From NCBI GenBank assembly GCA_024291935.2, contig CM044320.1, positions 31,340,001 to 31,404,000 on the forward strand: a DNA stretch of 64,000 bases, given 5' to 3'. Position 1 is the first letter of the stretch. Each line of letters opens with the position of its first letter. Source of the stretch: Okapia johnstoni (taxonomy: Eukaryota; Chordata; Mammalia; Artiodactyla; Giraffidae). The position numbers and the translations under genes were made by a program. The notes under the pieces are model-generated. The model was not told the origin of the DNA and made no database searches. It saw only the letters and a list, made by a program, of their open reading frames with translations. This document shows positions 11,162 to 23,908 of the stretch, piece by piece.

Positions 11162-13012
11162 TCACCAACACGACAGTTCAAAGGCATCAATTCTTTGGTG
11201 CTTAGCTTTCTTTATAGTCCAACTCTCACATCCATATATGACTCCTGGAAAAACCATAGCTTTGACTAGACAGATCTTTGTTGGCATAGTAACATCTCTG
11301 CTTTTTAATATGTTCTCTAGGTTACTCATAGCTTTTCTTCCAACGCAAGCATCTTTTAATTTCATGGCTGCAGTCACCATCTGCAGTGATTTTGGAGCGC
11401 AAGAAAATAGTCTGCCACTGTTTCCATTGTTTCCCCATCTGTTTGCCATGGAGTGATGGAACTGGATGCCATCATCTTAGTTTTCTGAATGTTGAGTTTA
11501 AGCCAACTTTTTCACTCTCCTCTTTCACTTTCATCAAGAGGCTCTTTAGTTCTTCACTTTCTGCCTTAAGGGCGGTGTCATCCACTTATCTGAGGTTATT
11601 GATATTTCTCCCGGCAATCTTGATTCCAGCTTGTGATTCATTCAGACTGGCATTTCACATGATGTACTTTGCATATAAGTTAAATAAGCAGGTGATAATA
11701 TCCAGCCTTGACGTACTCCTTTCCCAATTTGGAACCAGTATGTTGTTCCATGCCTGGTTCTAACAGTTGCTTCTTGAGCTTCATACAGATTTCTCAGGAG
11801 GCAGGTAAGGTGGTATGGTATTACCATCTCTTTAATAATTTTCCATAGTTATTTTCTGATCCACACAGTCAAAGGCTTTGGCGTACTCAATAAAGCAGAA
11901 GTAGATGTTTTTCTGGAACTCTTGCTTTTTCGATGATCCAGTGGATGTTAGCAATTTGATCTCTGGTTGCTCTGCCTTTTCTAAATCCAGCTTGAACATC
12001 TGGAAGTTCATGGTTCATGTATTGTTGCAGCCTAGCTTGGAGAATTTTGAGCATTACTTTGCTAGCATGTGAGATGAATGCAACTGTGCTGTAGTTTGAG
12101 CATTCTTTGACATTGCCTTTCTTTGAGAATGGGATGAAAACTGACCTTTTCCAATTCTGTGGCCACTGCTGAATTTTCCAAATTTGATGGCATATTGAAT
12201 ATAGCACTTTCACAGCATCATCTTCTAGGATTTGAAATAGCTCAACTGGAATTCCATCATCTCCACTAACTTTGTTCATAGTGATGCTTCCTAAGGGCCA
12301 CTTGACTTCACATTCCAGGATGTCTGGCTCTAGGTGAGTGATCATACCATCATGGTTATCTGGGTCATGAAGATCTTTTTTTGTATAGATCTTCTGTGTA
12401 TTCTTGCCACCTCTTCTTAATATCATCTGCTTCTGTTAAGTCCATGCCATTTCTGTCCTTTATTGTGCCCATCTTTGCATGAAATGTTCCCTTGGTATCT
12501 CTAATTTTCTTGAAGAGATCTCTAGTCTTTCCTATTCTATTGTTTTCTTCTATTTCTTTGCACTGATCACTGAGGAAGGCTTTCTTATCTCTCCTTGCTA
12601 TTCTTTGGAACTCTGCATTCAAATGGGTATATCTTTCCGTTTCTCCTTTGCCTTTAGCTTCTGTTCTTTTCTCAGCTATTTGTAAGGTCTCCTCAGACAA
12701 CTATTTTGCCTTTTTGAATTTCTTTTTGTTGGGGATGGTCTTGATCCATGCCTCCTGTACAATGTCATGAACCTCTGTCCATAGTTCTTCAGGCACTTTG
12801 TCTATCACATCTAATCCCTTGTATCTATTTGTCACTTCCACTGTATAATCGTAAGGGATTTGGTTTAGGTCATACCTGAATGGTCTAGTGGTTTTCCCTA
12901 TTTTCTTCAATTTAAGTCTGAATTTAGCAACAAGGAGTTCGTGATATGAGCCACAGTCAGCTCTTGGTCTTTTTTTGCTGCCTGTATAGAGCATCTCCAT
13001 CTTTGGCTGCAA
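11162..13012 (-). pseudogene. BovB reverse-transcriptase ORF remnants (copy 1)
   Basis: Four broken minus-strand frames (12701-13012, 12365-12700, 11887-12426, 11162-11449) encode successive pieces of the RTE-type polyprotein: the post-endonuclease linker, a lysine-rich helical region, the RT segment with PDVQAGFRKGRATRDQIANI, and the C-terminal segment with VFPGVIYGCESWTIKKAKHQ. Frameshifts separate them, so the gene is dead. Confidence 0.85.
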
Positions 13013-13342
13013 AGAATATAATCAATCTGATTTTGGTAACAACCATATGGTTAGGTCTGTGTGTAGAGTCTTCTCTTGTGTTGTTGAAAGAGAGTGTTTG
13101 CTATGACCAGTGTATTTTCTTGGCAAAACTCTGTTAGCCTTGGCCCTGCTTCATTTTGTACTTCATGGCCAAACTTGCCAGTTACTCCAGGTATCTCTTG
13201 ACTTCCTACTTTTGCATTCCAGTCTCCTATGATGAAAAGGACATCTTTTTTGGGTGTTAGTTCTAAAAGATCTTGTAGGTCTTCATAGAACAGTTCAACT
13301 TCAGCTTCTTCGGTATTAGTGGTTGGGGCATAAACTTGGATT

Positions 13343-14990
13343 CAGTTCAGTTCATCTCAGTTGCTCAGTTGGGTCTGACTCTTTGCGACCCCATAAATCA
13401 CAGCACGCCAGGCCTCCCTGTCCATCACCAACTCCCGGAGTCTACCCAAACCCATGTCCATCGAGTCAATGCTGTCATCTAGCCATCTCATCCTCTGTCG
13501 TCCCCTCTCCTCCTGCCCACAATGCTTCCCAGCATTAGGGTCTTTTCCAATAAGTCAACTCTTCGCATGAGGTGGCCAAAGTATTGGAGTTTCAGCTTCA
13601 ATATCAGTCCTTCCAATGAACACCCAGGACTGATCTCCTTTAGGATGGACTAGTTGGATCTCCTTGCAGTCCAAGGGACTCTCAAGAGTCTTCTTCAACA
13701 CCACAGTTCAAAAGCATCAATTCTGCGACGCTCAGCTTTCTTCACCATCCAACTCTCACATCCATACATGACCACTGGAAAAACCATAGCCTTGACTAGA
13801 TGGACTTTTGTTGGCAAAGTAATGTCTCTGCTTTTAAATATGCTATCTAGGTTGGCCATAACGTTCCTTCCAAGGAGTAAGCGTCTTTTAATTTCATGGC
13901 TGAAGTCACCATCAGCAGTGATCTTGGAGCCCCCCAAAATAAAATCTGACACCGTTTCCACTGTTTCCCCATCTATTTCCCATGAAGTGATGGGACCAGA
14001 TGCCATGATCTTAGTTTTCTGAATGTTGAGTTTTAAGCCAACTTTTTCACTCTCCTCTTTCACTTTCATCAAGAGGCTCTTCAGTTCTTCTTCGCTTTCT
14101 GCCATATGGATGGTGTCATCTGCATATCTGAGGTTATTGATATTTCTCCTGGCAATCTTGATTCCAGCTTGTGTTTCTTCCAGCCCAGCGTTTCTCATGA
14201 TGTACTCTGCATGTAAGTTAAATAAGCAGGGTGACAATATACAGCCTTGACATATTCCTTTTCCTATTTGGAACCAGTCTGTTGTTCCATGTCCAGTTCC
14301 AACTGTTGCTTCCTGACGTGCATACAGGTTTCTCAAGAGACAGGTCAGATGTTGGTATTCCCATCTCTTTCAGAATTTTCCACAGTTTATTGTGATCCAC
14401 ACAGTCAAAGGCTTTGGCATAGTCAATAAAGCAGAAATAGATGTTTTTCTGGAACTCTCTTGCTTTTTTGATGATCCAGCGTATGTTGGCAATTTGATCT
14501 CTGGTTCCTCTGCCTTTTCTAAAACCAGCTTGAACATCTGGAAGTTCACGGTTCACATATTGTTGAAGTCTGGCTTGGAGAATTTTGAGTATTACTTTAC
14601 TAGCATGTGAGATGAGTGCAATTGTGTGGTAGTTCGAGCATTCTTTGGCATTGCCTCTCTTTGGGATTGGAATGAAATCTGACCTTTACCAGTCCTGTGG
14701 CCACTGCTGAGTTTTCCAGATTTGCTGGCATATTGAGTGCAGCACTTTCACAGCATCATCTTTCAGGATTTGAAATAGCTCAACTGGAATTCCATCACCT
14801 CCTCTAGCTTTGTTCGTATTAATGCTTTCTAAGGCCCACTTGACTTCGCATTCCAGGATGTCTGGCTCTTGGTGAGTGATCACACCATTGTTATTATCTG
14901 GGTCATGAAGATCCTTTTTGTACAGTTCTTCTGTGTATTCTTGCCACCTCTTCTTTATATCTTCTGCTTCTGTTAGGTCCATACCATTTC
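13343..14990 (-). mobile_element. BovB LINE no. 2, 5'-truncated, nested in BovB no. 1
   Basis: A 1648-bp copy with intact 3' tail (cagttcagttcatctcagtt) truncated at MDLTEAEDIK. Direct repeats tggatt at 13337-13342 and 14991-14996 flank it exactly where BovB no. 1 is interrupted, the pattern of target-primed insertion. Its minus-strand frames (13695-14336, 14218-14556, 14686-14982) include the RT catalytic text NNLRYADDT. Confidence 0.9.
13695..14982 (-). pseudogene. BovB reverse-transcriptase ORF remnants (copy 2)
   Basis: Three overlapping or adjacent frames give most of the RT domain: DIKKRWQEYTEELYKKDLHD (14686-14982), the FIDYAKAFDCVDHNKLWKIL segment with a catalytic aspartate region (14218-14556), and a 213-codon frame with the YADD catalytic box and the VFPVVMYGCESW segment (13695-14336). 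Two frameshifts break the ORF. It is better preserved than copy 1, consistent with being younger. Confidence 0.85.
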
Positions 14991-15165
14991 TGGATTACTG
15001 TGGTATTGAATGGTTTGCCTTGGAAATGGATAGAAATCATTCTGTCATTTTTGAGACTGCACCTATGTACTGTATTTAGGACTCTTTAGTTGACTATGAT
15101 GGCTACTCCATTTATTCTAAGTGATTCTTGCCCACAGTAGTAGATATAATGGTCATCTGAACCTA

Positions 15166-15612
15166 TAATTTAGTAGAGAGATCTCTGCAGGCACCCATCT
15201 GCACTACCTGACAAACTCTCAGAGGACAGTGAATCTCTTCCATCCTTGTTGTCCCAGACAAGTCAACTTTCCATTCAACATGCCAATAGACAAGTGAACA
15301 GTCAACTTTCCACTCAACTTTCATTTATGGCAATTTTCACAATTGTAATGGAAATAATCACTGTGTAATTATTTTATCCAAAGCCCATCTCCCTCCACAA
15401 AACTGAAGGCAGCAGTAGTGGTAAGATGTTCCTGTATTCCTTGTATTACTGGTAGCTAGTACAGAGCCTAGCACATAGATGCAGTCAGTATTTTTTTTGT
15501 GGAGTGGATGAAGGAAGATCAGAAGCACTATAAAACCAGGAAAAAAGTGCATGAAAATAGCTATATAAATTGTGCAGCACTATATTTCTGTTTCATGACA
15601 ACTTAAATATGC
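15166..15612. other. Apparently unique stretch
   Basis: No repeat family or gene recognised. Contains a short internal duplication of caagtcaactttcc... (about 15259-15275 and 15299-15312). Confidence 0.4.
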
Positions 15613-15623
15613 TGTTTTTAATT

Positions 15624-16173
15624 CAGTTCAGTTCCGTTCAGTTGTTCAGTTGTGTCCAATGATTTGCATCCCCATGAACTGTAGCATGCCAGGCTTCCCT
15701 GTCCATCACCATACCAACTCCCAGAGTTTACTCCAACACATGTGATGCCATCCAACCATCTCATCCTCTGTCGTCCCCTTCTCCTCCTGCCTTCAATCTT
15801 TCCCAGCATCAGGGTCTTTTCCAGTGAGTCAGTTCTTTGCATCAGGTGGCCAAAGTATTGGAGTTTCAGCTTTAGCATCATTCCTTCCAATGAATATTTA
15901 GGACTGATTTCCTTTAAGATTGATTGACTGGTTGGATCTCCTTGCAGTCCAAGGGACTCTCAAGAGTCTTCTCCGACACCACAGTTCAAAAGCATCAATT
16001 CCTTGGCCTTCAGCTTTCTTTATAGTCCAACTCTTACATCCATACATGACTACTAGAAAAACCATGGCTTTGACTAGACAGGCCTTTGTTGGCAAAGCAA
16101 TGTCTCTGCTTTTTAATATGCTGTCCAGGTTGATCATAACTTTTCTTCCATGGAGCAAGCATCTTTAATTTCA
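15624..16173 (-). mobile_element. BovB LINE 3' end, antisense, with TSD
   Basis: A 550-bp 5'-truncated BovB. A perfect 11-bp TSD, tgtttttaatt, lies at 15613-15623 and 16174-16184. Confidence 0.92.
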
Positions 16174-16184
16174 TGTTTTTAATT

Positions 16185-16750
16185 AATAAAAAAAATAAAA
16201 CATTAGTAGATTATGAATGGAGTTTTGTAAAGAGACCTGCTGCTACCATGTCCAATTTATTGGTGCCGTTTATATGTTGAGGTTGTAATTAGACCAAATG
16301 GGCTGGGGAAATAACTCCTTGGAAAAGAAGACTTGTGGCAAAATTTAAGTCCTGGGGCTCTTTCAGAAAGCTCCCTTCTCCACAATTTATGCCACCAGAG
16401 TATAATTATTTAAAATTTAAATTGGTGTATTTCTCAAATAGAAAGACCATTTTGACTTGTAGCTTTGAAGGTCCTTGTTACTACACACCAAGGACTGTGA
16501 GAGAGACTGGACATCACAGCTAATGAAGGGCACTGCACCAGGACCACGAGGATGGAAGAGACTCACTGTCCTCCCGGAGCTTGTCAGCTAGTGGAGACAG
16601 GTGCCTGCAGAGGTCTCTCTCATAGATGCTGGAATTTATAACCTTCTGAATAAAGAAGCAAAGTGTTCTGGAAGGTTCGAAAAGAGAGCTAGTTGTTCTT
16701 TCTGTGTAGGACATTTCACAGTAGACAATGTTTTATTTGTTGAAAGGAAA
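16185..16750. other. Apparently unique stretch
   Basis: No repeat family recognised and no ORF with recognisable motifs. Confidence 0.4.
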
Positions 16751-16756
16751 CATTTC

Positions 16757-17032
16757 TTAATATTTGTCTATCTATTTGGCTGCATCAGGTCTTAATTACA
16801 GCACACAAGATCTTTCTTGCAGCACGTGGGCTCTTAATTGTGGTGCACAGGCTTCCCTGGTTGCAGTGCGTGCGTTTGTCTCTAGTGGTGGCAAGTGGGC
16901 TCTAGAGCACACAGGCTTAGTAGTTGCAGTGCGGCCCCCAGGGCGTGTGGGATCTTAATTGCCATTCAGGGATTGAACCTGGGTCCCCTTCATTGGAAGG
17001 CGGATTCCTAACCACTGGACCACAAGTCTTTG
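16757..17032 (-). mobile_element. CHR-type SINE (long form), antisense
   Basis: Leader tgtctatctatttggctgca, internal gtgggctc units, and a terminal reversed head cctaaccactggaccac. Confidence 0.82.
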
Positions 17033-17044
17033 AAAAAATATTTG

Positions 17045-17300
17045 AATAACTTAATTCTGGCTAACATTCACTGAGTACTGTCTCTGTGACTGCTACCACT
17101 TTAAGCACTTTATATGTTTTAAGTCATAGAATGTTGACGAAACCTCTTCACATTGGTAGCATTATCACTACTGTCTTCCTAATGCTGCTGCTAAGGCACA
17201 GAGAGGTTAGGCAACTTGCCCAGGGTCACACAGCTAGTACGTAACATAGGTGGGATTTGAAACCAGGCCATCTCCTCCAGTCAGGACTTTTAGCCACCAT
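17045..17300 (-). mobile_element. MIR SINE, antisense
   Basis: Contains gaggttaggcaacttgccca and ggtcacacagctagta, the reverse of the MIR core, in a diverged but long copy. 17301-17720 shows nothing recognisable. Confidence 0.75.
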
Positions 17301-17724
17301 GCTCTGCTGCCAAGGAAGAAAGGGTGTTACAGAAGGAAGTGGAATAAAGGAACTCTGCGTGAAAGAGGCAGCCTTTCAACGAAGTCTTTCTACAAGAATG
17401 AAATCCTGTGTGAGAGAGTAATTTTTGTTTTTTCAGAAAAGATAGAATTATGTCCTCATCATCATGTCCCATATCATTAATGTTTTTCACATGAGAGGGT
17501 TTATGGGAAATTTGGAAAGTAAGTGAAGAGCAAGGAAAGAGATAATAGCAATTTATCATCACAGTTGTAGAGATGGTAATCTCCTGGAAGGCAAGCCTGA
17601 GGTTCTATTCACTTTTGCTCTCTCAGTTCCAGGAGAGAAGAAAAACTTCCATATTAGGTACACATCTGTGTCACAAAGTAGGTAACTAGAATTTTCTGAT
17701 GCTGAGTAATCTTTTTCTTTTTTG

Positions 17725-17799
17725 GCTAATTTTAAAAATTGAAGTATAGTTGATTTACAATGTTATGTTAGTTTCAGACATATAGCAAAGTGATTCAGT

Positions 17800-17837
<38 letters not shown>

Positions 17838-18175
17838 CACAAATACATTCAGACTCTTTTTCTTTAAAGGTTATTATAGAATATTGAGTATAATCCTCTG
17901 TGCTAACAGTAGGCCCTAGTTGGTTATCTATTTTATATATAGTAGTGTGTATATGTTAATCCCAAACTCCTAATTTATCCCTCTCCCAATTCCCCTTTGG
18001 TAACCATAAGTTTGTCTTCTCTGTCTGTGAATCTATTTCTATTTTGGGTATAAATTCATTTGTACCAATTTTTTAAAAAAGATTTCCCCTATAAATGACA
18101 TTACTTGATATTTGTCTTTCTCTGCTTGGATTAAATCACTGAGTATGTTCATCTCCAGATCCATCCACCAGCAAC
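17725..18175 (-). mobile_element. L1 3' end, antisense, with (AT)n
   Basis: Typical antisense L1 3' text: attgaagtatagttgattta, an AT microsatellite (about 17801-17830), then taaccataagtttgtcttct and tctctgcttggattaaatca. Confidence 0.82.
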
Positions 18176-18194
18176 TTGAAAAGTAACCAAATGC

Positions 18195-18345
18195 AGCACT
18201 GTTAGACAGAACATTCTATGATGGTGAAAATGTTCTCTATTCTGCTCTGTTCAATACAGCCACCACCAGCTACATGTGGCCATGGATCACTTGAAATGTG
18301 GCTTGTGTGCCTGAGGAATGAAATCTTAAAAATTTTTATTTTAAT
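18195..18345 (-). mobile_element. Old MER-type (probably hAT) DNA-transposon fragment
   Basis: Contains ctacatgtggccatggatca and tgaaatgtggcttgtgtgcc, text of a common non-autonomous mammalian DNA element. The exact family is not certain. Confidence 0.4.
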
Positions 18346-19860
18346 TAATTTAAATTTACATAGTCACATATGGGCAACATAGATAGTCACAGGAGTTCAA
18401 ATTTTTCCAAAATCTCCCATGTGGTTCCAGATAATGGGTGGTATGTAGATTGATCATTCAGGGTCTTAATAATTGCAGATTTTTGGTCCAGTGTATTAGT
18501 ATAACAGAGAGGATCTGCTTTCAAGCAGGAAGTGGCTTGCCATAGCAATTTCCTCAAGTGTACAAAATATAAAGCTGGAATGATATACTGGCAGTCATAT
18601 TTAATTCACTTTTAATTAACTTTTACCACTGGGGAGGACACACTTAAAAATAGGCAGCATTTTAGACATTATGGGTCCCCAGGAGACTTAGAATCAATCC
18701 CAAACCTGGAAAGATATATATTCTCAGTGATCTCAGTTAGACTGTGGATTCTGAGAGAGATTAAATTGTTACGGTGTTCTGAAATAGAATAGACTGCATA
18801 TAAAATGAGCTTCTCTCATAGCTCAGTCGGTAAATCATCTGTCTGCAACACATGCTGTGAAGGAAATTTCTAGGTTTGGATGTAATAGATTATTCAAGGA
18901 TAGCTGAATTTCAGCTTAGTTTTCTATAATGCATTTTGACTTCCCATTGGTATTGAAAGTCCAGTATGGAAAAACTCTGTTTAAAACACACACCATACAC
19001 ACAAATTCACTTTATTTTGGAAATATTGGAAGTTGAAGAAAAGTCAAACTTTACTACTCAGAATTTCCATTGTGAATAATTTGGGTTTACTTTTTAGGCT
19101 TTTCCCCCCTTTTCCCTTTATACAGTTGAGATCATAGTATATATAATTTGCTTTTATTTACTTGAAAATTTTAAGATTATTTTTGTACTATTTCCATTTT
19201 ACCAGCTTTGGGTGTCCCTCGCCTTTTTAGTTGTATTTGAGAGTTAACAGAAGATCAGCTCCTCAGAACTCTGTGCAGCAGAAATGCTACCACAGCTTTT
19301 TGAGCTGCCAAAGAGCTTTATTAAGTCAACAAAACACTTTCTCAGCTTTGAGCTGTTGTGCAGTGAGATTCAACACAGACATTCCACTTGTCTGGATTTT
19401 CCATTTTGAGGCTCATGTATGTTAGAAAAATATGTAAGTTCTACCATTTTCTTTCTATTATTTCTTTTATTTGTAGCCATTTTTATAAAATAAGAGGTTT
19501 TCATAGATGTAGGACTTTGGTTTAGCTTATAGAAAATCTGAGAGGAAGGTGTTTTAAAGTGTGGATTTTACTTTAAAAAACTTCAGCGTACTTGGCATAA
19601 TATTATGTACATGCCAATTAGTTGAAGCTGTGTTTCCAGGGGTGACCAACTGCCCTGCTCTCCAATATGTTTTGAATTGATATTTAGCTCAGCACAGAGA
19701 AAGCCAGCTCTCCGCTATCTCAGCTCCTCCATCAACCTTGACAATTTAGCATATTGGATGTTAAATACGGGTTTTTATTGCCAAAACTCATGCCTGTTTA
19801 GAAAAAGGATAGGTGTTAGAAGCTGGTTCTCACTGGGGAAAATATATCTCTCTTGATATA
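18346..19860. other. Mostly unique, AT-rich
   Basis: Only a Bov-tA head scrap is recognised (about 18807-18860, cttctctcatagctcagtcg). No gene or RNA is supported. Confidence 0.4.
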
Positions 19861-19861
19861 C

Positions 19862-20024
19862 ATACGTGCTAAGTCGCTTCAGTCGTGTCCGACTCTTTGA
19901 GATCTTATGAACTGTAGCCCGCCAGGCTCCTCTGTCCATGGGATTCTCCAGGCAAGAATACTGGAGTGGGTTGTCATGCCCTCCTCCATGGGATCTTCCC
20001 AATCCAGTGCCACCTGGGAAGCCC
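19862..20024 (-). mobile_element. Bov-tA SINE, antisense, internally deleted
   Basis: Reversed tail gtgctaagtcgcttcagtcg and body. The head is missing most of its tRNA-like part and ends cacctgggaagcccc. 20025-20560 has no recognised feature. Confidence 0.85.
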
Positions 20025-20564
20025 CATAGGCAAAATAGTTTGGGGGAACTCTCTAACTCAACTTACAATTGAAAGTATGGTAGGTTCTCCCCAATGACGC
20101 CTGCTTCTGTGTAATCTCTGAACTTAAGTGTGGGCCAGATTTACTGACTTGATTATAATGAATAGAATATGGCAGAAATTATGGAATATCACTACCAAAA
20201 TTAGGTTTTAAAAGACTTTGCTATTTCTTAGTCTCTGTGTGTGTGTGAATTCTTCATTTTCTTTCCCTCTTTGTCTTGGATTGCTTACCCTGGGGGAAGC
20301 CAACCACAAGCTGTGAGGCAGTCGTGCTGAGAGGCCCATGTGGTGAGGGATTGACACCTGCCAAAAATTACAGGCGTGATTTTGGAAGTAGAAACACCAA
20401 GCTACTTAGTCTCAAATTCCTAACCTGCAGAAACTGTGAGGTAATACATGTTTATTGATCTAGTGTTCTAAATCTCAGGATGCTTTACTTCCCAGCAATA
20501 AACAATTAATAAAGATGGATAAGAGCTAGAGAAGCTGAAAGAAGCTACTCAAGGGGTCCAATAC

Positions 20565-20790
20565 ATTTTTGGCAATTATATAGTTAACATTGGACTGCCT
20601 CCATTGTGCTAAGCAGTGTTCTGCATACCTTTACATATAGCAATTCATTTAATCCTTACTTTGATCCTGATATTATCACCATTTTACAGACAAAGAAACT
20701 GCCACAGAGAGAGGTTAAGTCCAAGGAAATCTGGATCTTGAGTCCATGCTCTTAATCACTTGGCTGTCTCGCCCTTCTGTGGTTAATTTT
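20565..20790 (-). mobile_element. MIR SINE, antisense
   Basis: Reads ccattttacagacaaagaaactg and agagaggttaag, the reversed MIR core, with the diverged 'tcatttaatccttac' 3' part. Confidence 0.7.
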
Positions 20791-20899
20791 AGTGGGGAGA
20801 ATGAAGCAGGTTCAGTCAGAAGGCCAGTACACCCAGGGGTGGAGGGGGGCGTAAGCGGAAACAAGAAGTTGGAAAGGCACCCTGAAGTCTAACTTTGAT

Positions 20900-21105
20900 T
20901 CCTAGTGGCTCAGATGGTAAAGAATCTGCCTGCAATACAGGAGATGCAGGAGACGTAGGTTTGATCCCTAGGTCAGGAAGATCCACTGGAAAAGGAAATG
21001 GCAACGCACTCCAGTATTCTTGCCTGGAGAATCCCATGGACAGAGGAGCCTGGTGGGCTCAGTTCATGGTGTTGCAAAGAGTCAGACACGACTGAGGTAC
21101 AAACA
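20900..21105 (+). mobile_element. Bov-tA SINE
   Basis: Sense copy from attcctagtggctcagatgg to agacacgactgaggtac, with a small 12-bp duplication in the head (ggagatgcaggaga). Confidence 0.88.
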
Positions 21106-21109
21106 CATG

Positions 21110-21392
21110 CATACTGTGTTTCTTCATTGCTTTGTGCAGGCTTTTGTGAGCAGAGGCTGCTTTTCCTTGTGGTGTGCAGGCTTCTCCCTGCTCCTCTTGC
21201 TATGGAGCACGGGCTCTAGTCACAAGCACTTCAGTAGTTGTAGCTCTCAGGTTCTAGAGTGAGGGCTCAGTAGTTGTGGCCCATGGACTTAGCTGCTCTG
21301 AGGTATGTGGTGTCTTCCCAGGCCAAGGATAAAACCCTTGTTCTCTGTATTAGCAGGCAGATTCTTAACCACTGCACCACGGGGGAAGTCCT
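21110..21392 (-). mobile_element. CHR-type SINE (long form), antisense
   Basis: Abuts the preceding Bov-tA. Internal gagcacgggctctagtcaca units and reversed head cttaaccactgcaccacggg. 21393-22030 shows no feature. Confidence 0.8.
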
Positions 21393-22034
21393 AACTGACT
21401 TTATTAAGCATAGTCTATATGAATAAAGTCACCCACCCACTTCTCCCACTAAGAACAATTAGCAGACTAGGAGGAAATCTGCCTGTTTGGGGAGGAAGAA
21501 TATTTTTCAAGAGATGGAGAGAGTCCAAGTAATAGATAAGATAGATAGGGTCATCAGTGCTGTTTTGCAATAATGTCTTTTTTTGGCCATGCCCCATTGC
21601 AGTGAAAGAGCTGACCATCAGAGAATAATTCCCTGTGATGATGTCTGTTTGCTCAAATAAGTTAACATACCCATCCCAACTGACACTCAGAAGGCATAAA
21701 CCCATCAACAGATTGACCAGTCTAGCCTTCCTCCAAGATAATCTTTTACTTTTATCTAGTTTTTTTTCACTTTTTCTATTTCATACTCAGTGCTCCCATT
21801 TCATTTAGTTTATGTTTTCCAATTTCATCTCTCTTTTTTTTTTAATGTTCTTTCTAAAGCCTTTATCAAGCATAATAGAAAAAGCTTTTGTATTACATGT
21901 ATATGAATAGTATGTGTAATATGTATATTTTAGAAAATATGAATTTTTGGTGAAAAAATTTATGACATTTTGATTCCATTTGTTTGACTTAATATAAATA
22001 GAATGCTAGATTTCTAGTTAAAAAAATAGATATG

Positions 22035-22165
22035 CAACCAGCTGCAAAGATTTACTGTATAGCACAGGGAACTGTGTATATGTATAACTGAATCGGCTTG
22101 TTGTGCACCAGAAATATTGTAAGTCAACTCTACTTCAGTAAAATAAATTTATTAAGAAAAAAAAG
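22035..22165 (+). mobile_element. L1 3' tail, sense
   Basis: The short sense end reads gatttactgtatagcacagg, then tgtataactgaatcggc, ending in an A-rich tail. Confidence 0.7.
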
Positions 22166-22567
22166 ATTGGAGAAAGGAAGAAAAACTAAATAATTGTGAC
22201 TTTTCATAAACTGAAAATCGTAGGCTATTTTGCCTGCTTTTTCTTCTTTTTTCACGCTGACCTCCATGCACCTGTATTTGGCACTTAAAATAGTATGAAG
22301 GGAGCAGGTCCTGGTGGTCTCAGTAGAGCCTCAGATACACTACACTACACTGTACGACACGGTCTTGTCCATGCAGAGGACTCCAAGAGATCCTCAGCAC
22401 CTGTGCTTGGAGCATTATCTGATTGATGAAAAAACAAAAGTCCCAGCACACTTTGGTGGTTGTTGATAAAAATGCTTTGTTGAGTGTCAGGGAATGAAGC
22501 CCAGTTGAGTTGTCCCAGCAAGATAATGGTAGACAATAGTAAACAAATTATGGGAAAGAGCTTTATT

Positions 22568-22760
22568 ATATTTTATTTTTTAATTAAAATTCTTTATTGG
22601 CGTATAACTGCTTTACAGTGTTGTGTTGGCTTCTGCTGTGCAGTGAAGCGAATCATCTGTATGTATACATATATCCCCTCATGTTGGATTTCCTTCCCAT
22701 TTAGGTCACCACAGAGCACTGACAGAGTTCCTTGTGCTCTACAGTAAGTTCTCAATATGG
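22568..22760 (-). mobile_element. L1 3' end, antisense
   Basis: Reads taaaattctttattggcgta and gtatacatatatcccctcat, the antisense artiodactyl L1 3' end. 22761-23570 shows no feature. Confidence 0.8.
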
Positions 22761-23908
22761 AAAAAATTTAAATGAAAGTGTTAAGTATTGATGATTCCCT
22801 CTTAGGACCCACATGGTGCTGACATCTATCAAACAGGTCGAGATCGTTCTACCCTTGTCATGGTTTAAAACCTGGCTGCTGATTTTCAGGAATAGAAGCT
22901 CTTGTCTGAGAAACTTCCTCCCACAACACAACAAAGCTGAGCTTGTTGACTGGGTATGTGGAAAATGCCTAGGTTTTTCATGGGGTATTTGATTTATTAT
23001 TCAACTTAGTGTGCTAGTTACTTCGTGAATAGTTTTATGGGGAAAAAGTCATGGTGAATAAGTGATTGCATTTTGCATGTCATAAAAATAAGAAAGTGGA
23101 TGGAATATTTATGTAACACAAAATTAACACTAATTCTTACCTGCCAGGCAAGAAAAATAAAACATGTTTGTCTCACAAACTAAATAGAGCTCTAGTTCAA
23201 GTATTTATGATTGCACATTTGGGAGGAATGAAATTCCTCTTCTATTTAAAAAATATGCGTATGTGTTCTATTTGGTATTCTAGTATATAATAAGGAAACA
23301 TGAACCATTTGAAGGTTTATTTTTGAAAGTATACCACAGGTTGATATATAAAATATAAATACAAAATATAAATAACTCAGTCACTAGAGCTGTACACAGC
23401 CTCTTCTTGGAGAAAGAACCTAAACTTTGGGTTTACATAGTTACTAAAACGCTCAACCACTCACTGCCACAGCCATACCCTTGACCTTGTTATTGTCAAT
23501 AGACAGAGCCCTGTCATATCCCAGATTCTGAGTTCTTTCTGATTGCCATCTTCTACCCCATCTTCACCATTCTTTTTTTTTTCTTTAGCAGCGTCACTGA
23601 AGTTGAACTAATATACAAAAATGCAACACATGTTTAACGCACATAATTTGACGAGTTTGGACATACATATACACCTAGGACACCATCACCATCATCAAGG
23701 TAATAATTACATCCATTACCTCCAAAAGTTTCCTTATATCTCTTTGCTTTTTTCTTTTAATGGTCAGAACACTTAACACAAGGTCTACCTCTTAATAAAC
23801 TTTTAAGTCCCCTTTATGGACCATAGCCTTATCGTGGTGAAGGGGCTTGCAAAACTCAATGAAGCTATAAGCCATGCTATGCAGGGCCACCAAGACAAAT
23901 GAGTCATA

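Larger units (their letters stand above)
10818..15165 (-). mobile_element. BovB LINE no. 1, antisense, interrupted by a nested BovB
   Basis: Antisense BovB from the 3' tail (ttcagttcagtctctcagtc, 10818) up to the endonuclease/RT junction text at 13342, resuming at 14991 (ggattactgtggtattgaat) and ending near 15165. The two parts are adjacent in BovB order once the insert 13343-14990 is removed. Coding frames on the minus strand (e.g. 11887-12426, 12365-12700, 12701-13012) carry RT-type sequence with multiple breaks. Confidence 0.88.

Noticed and set aside
13695..14336. 213-codon frame with RT catalytic box
   Set aside because: Belongs to a frameshifted, 5'-truncated BovB; not a functional gene.
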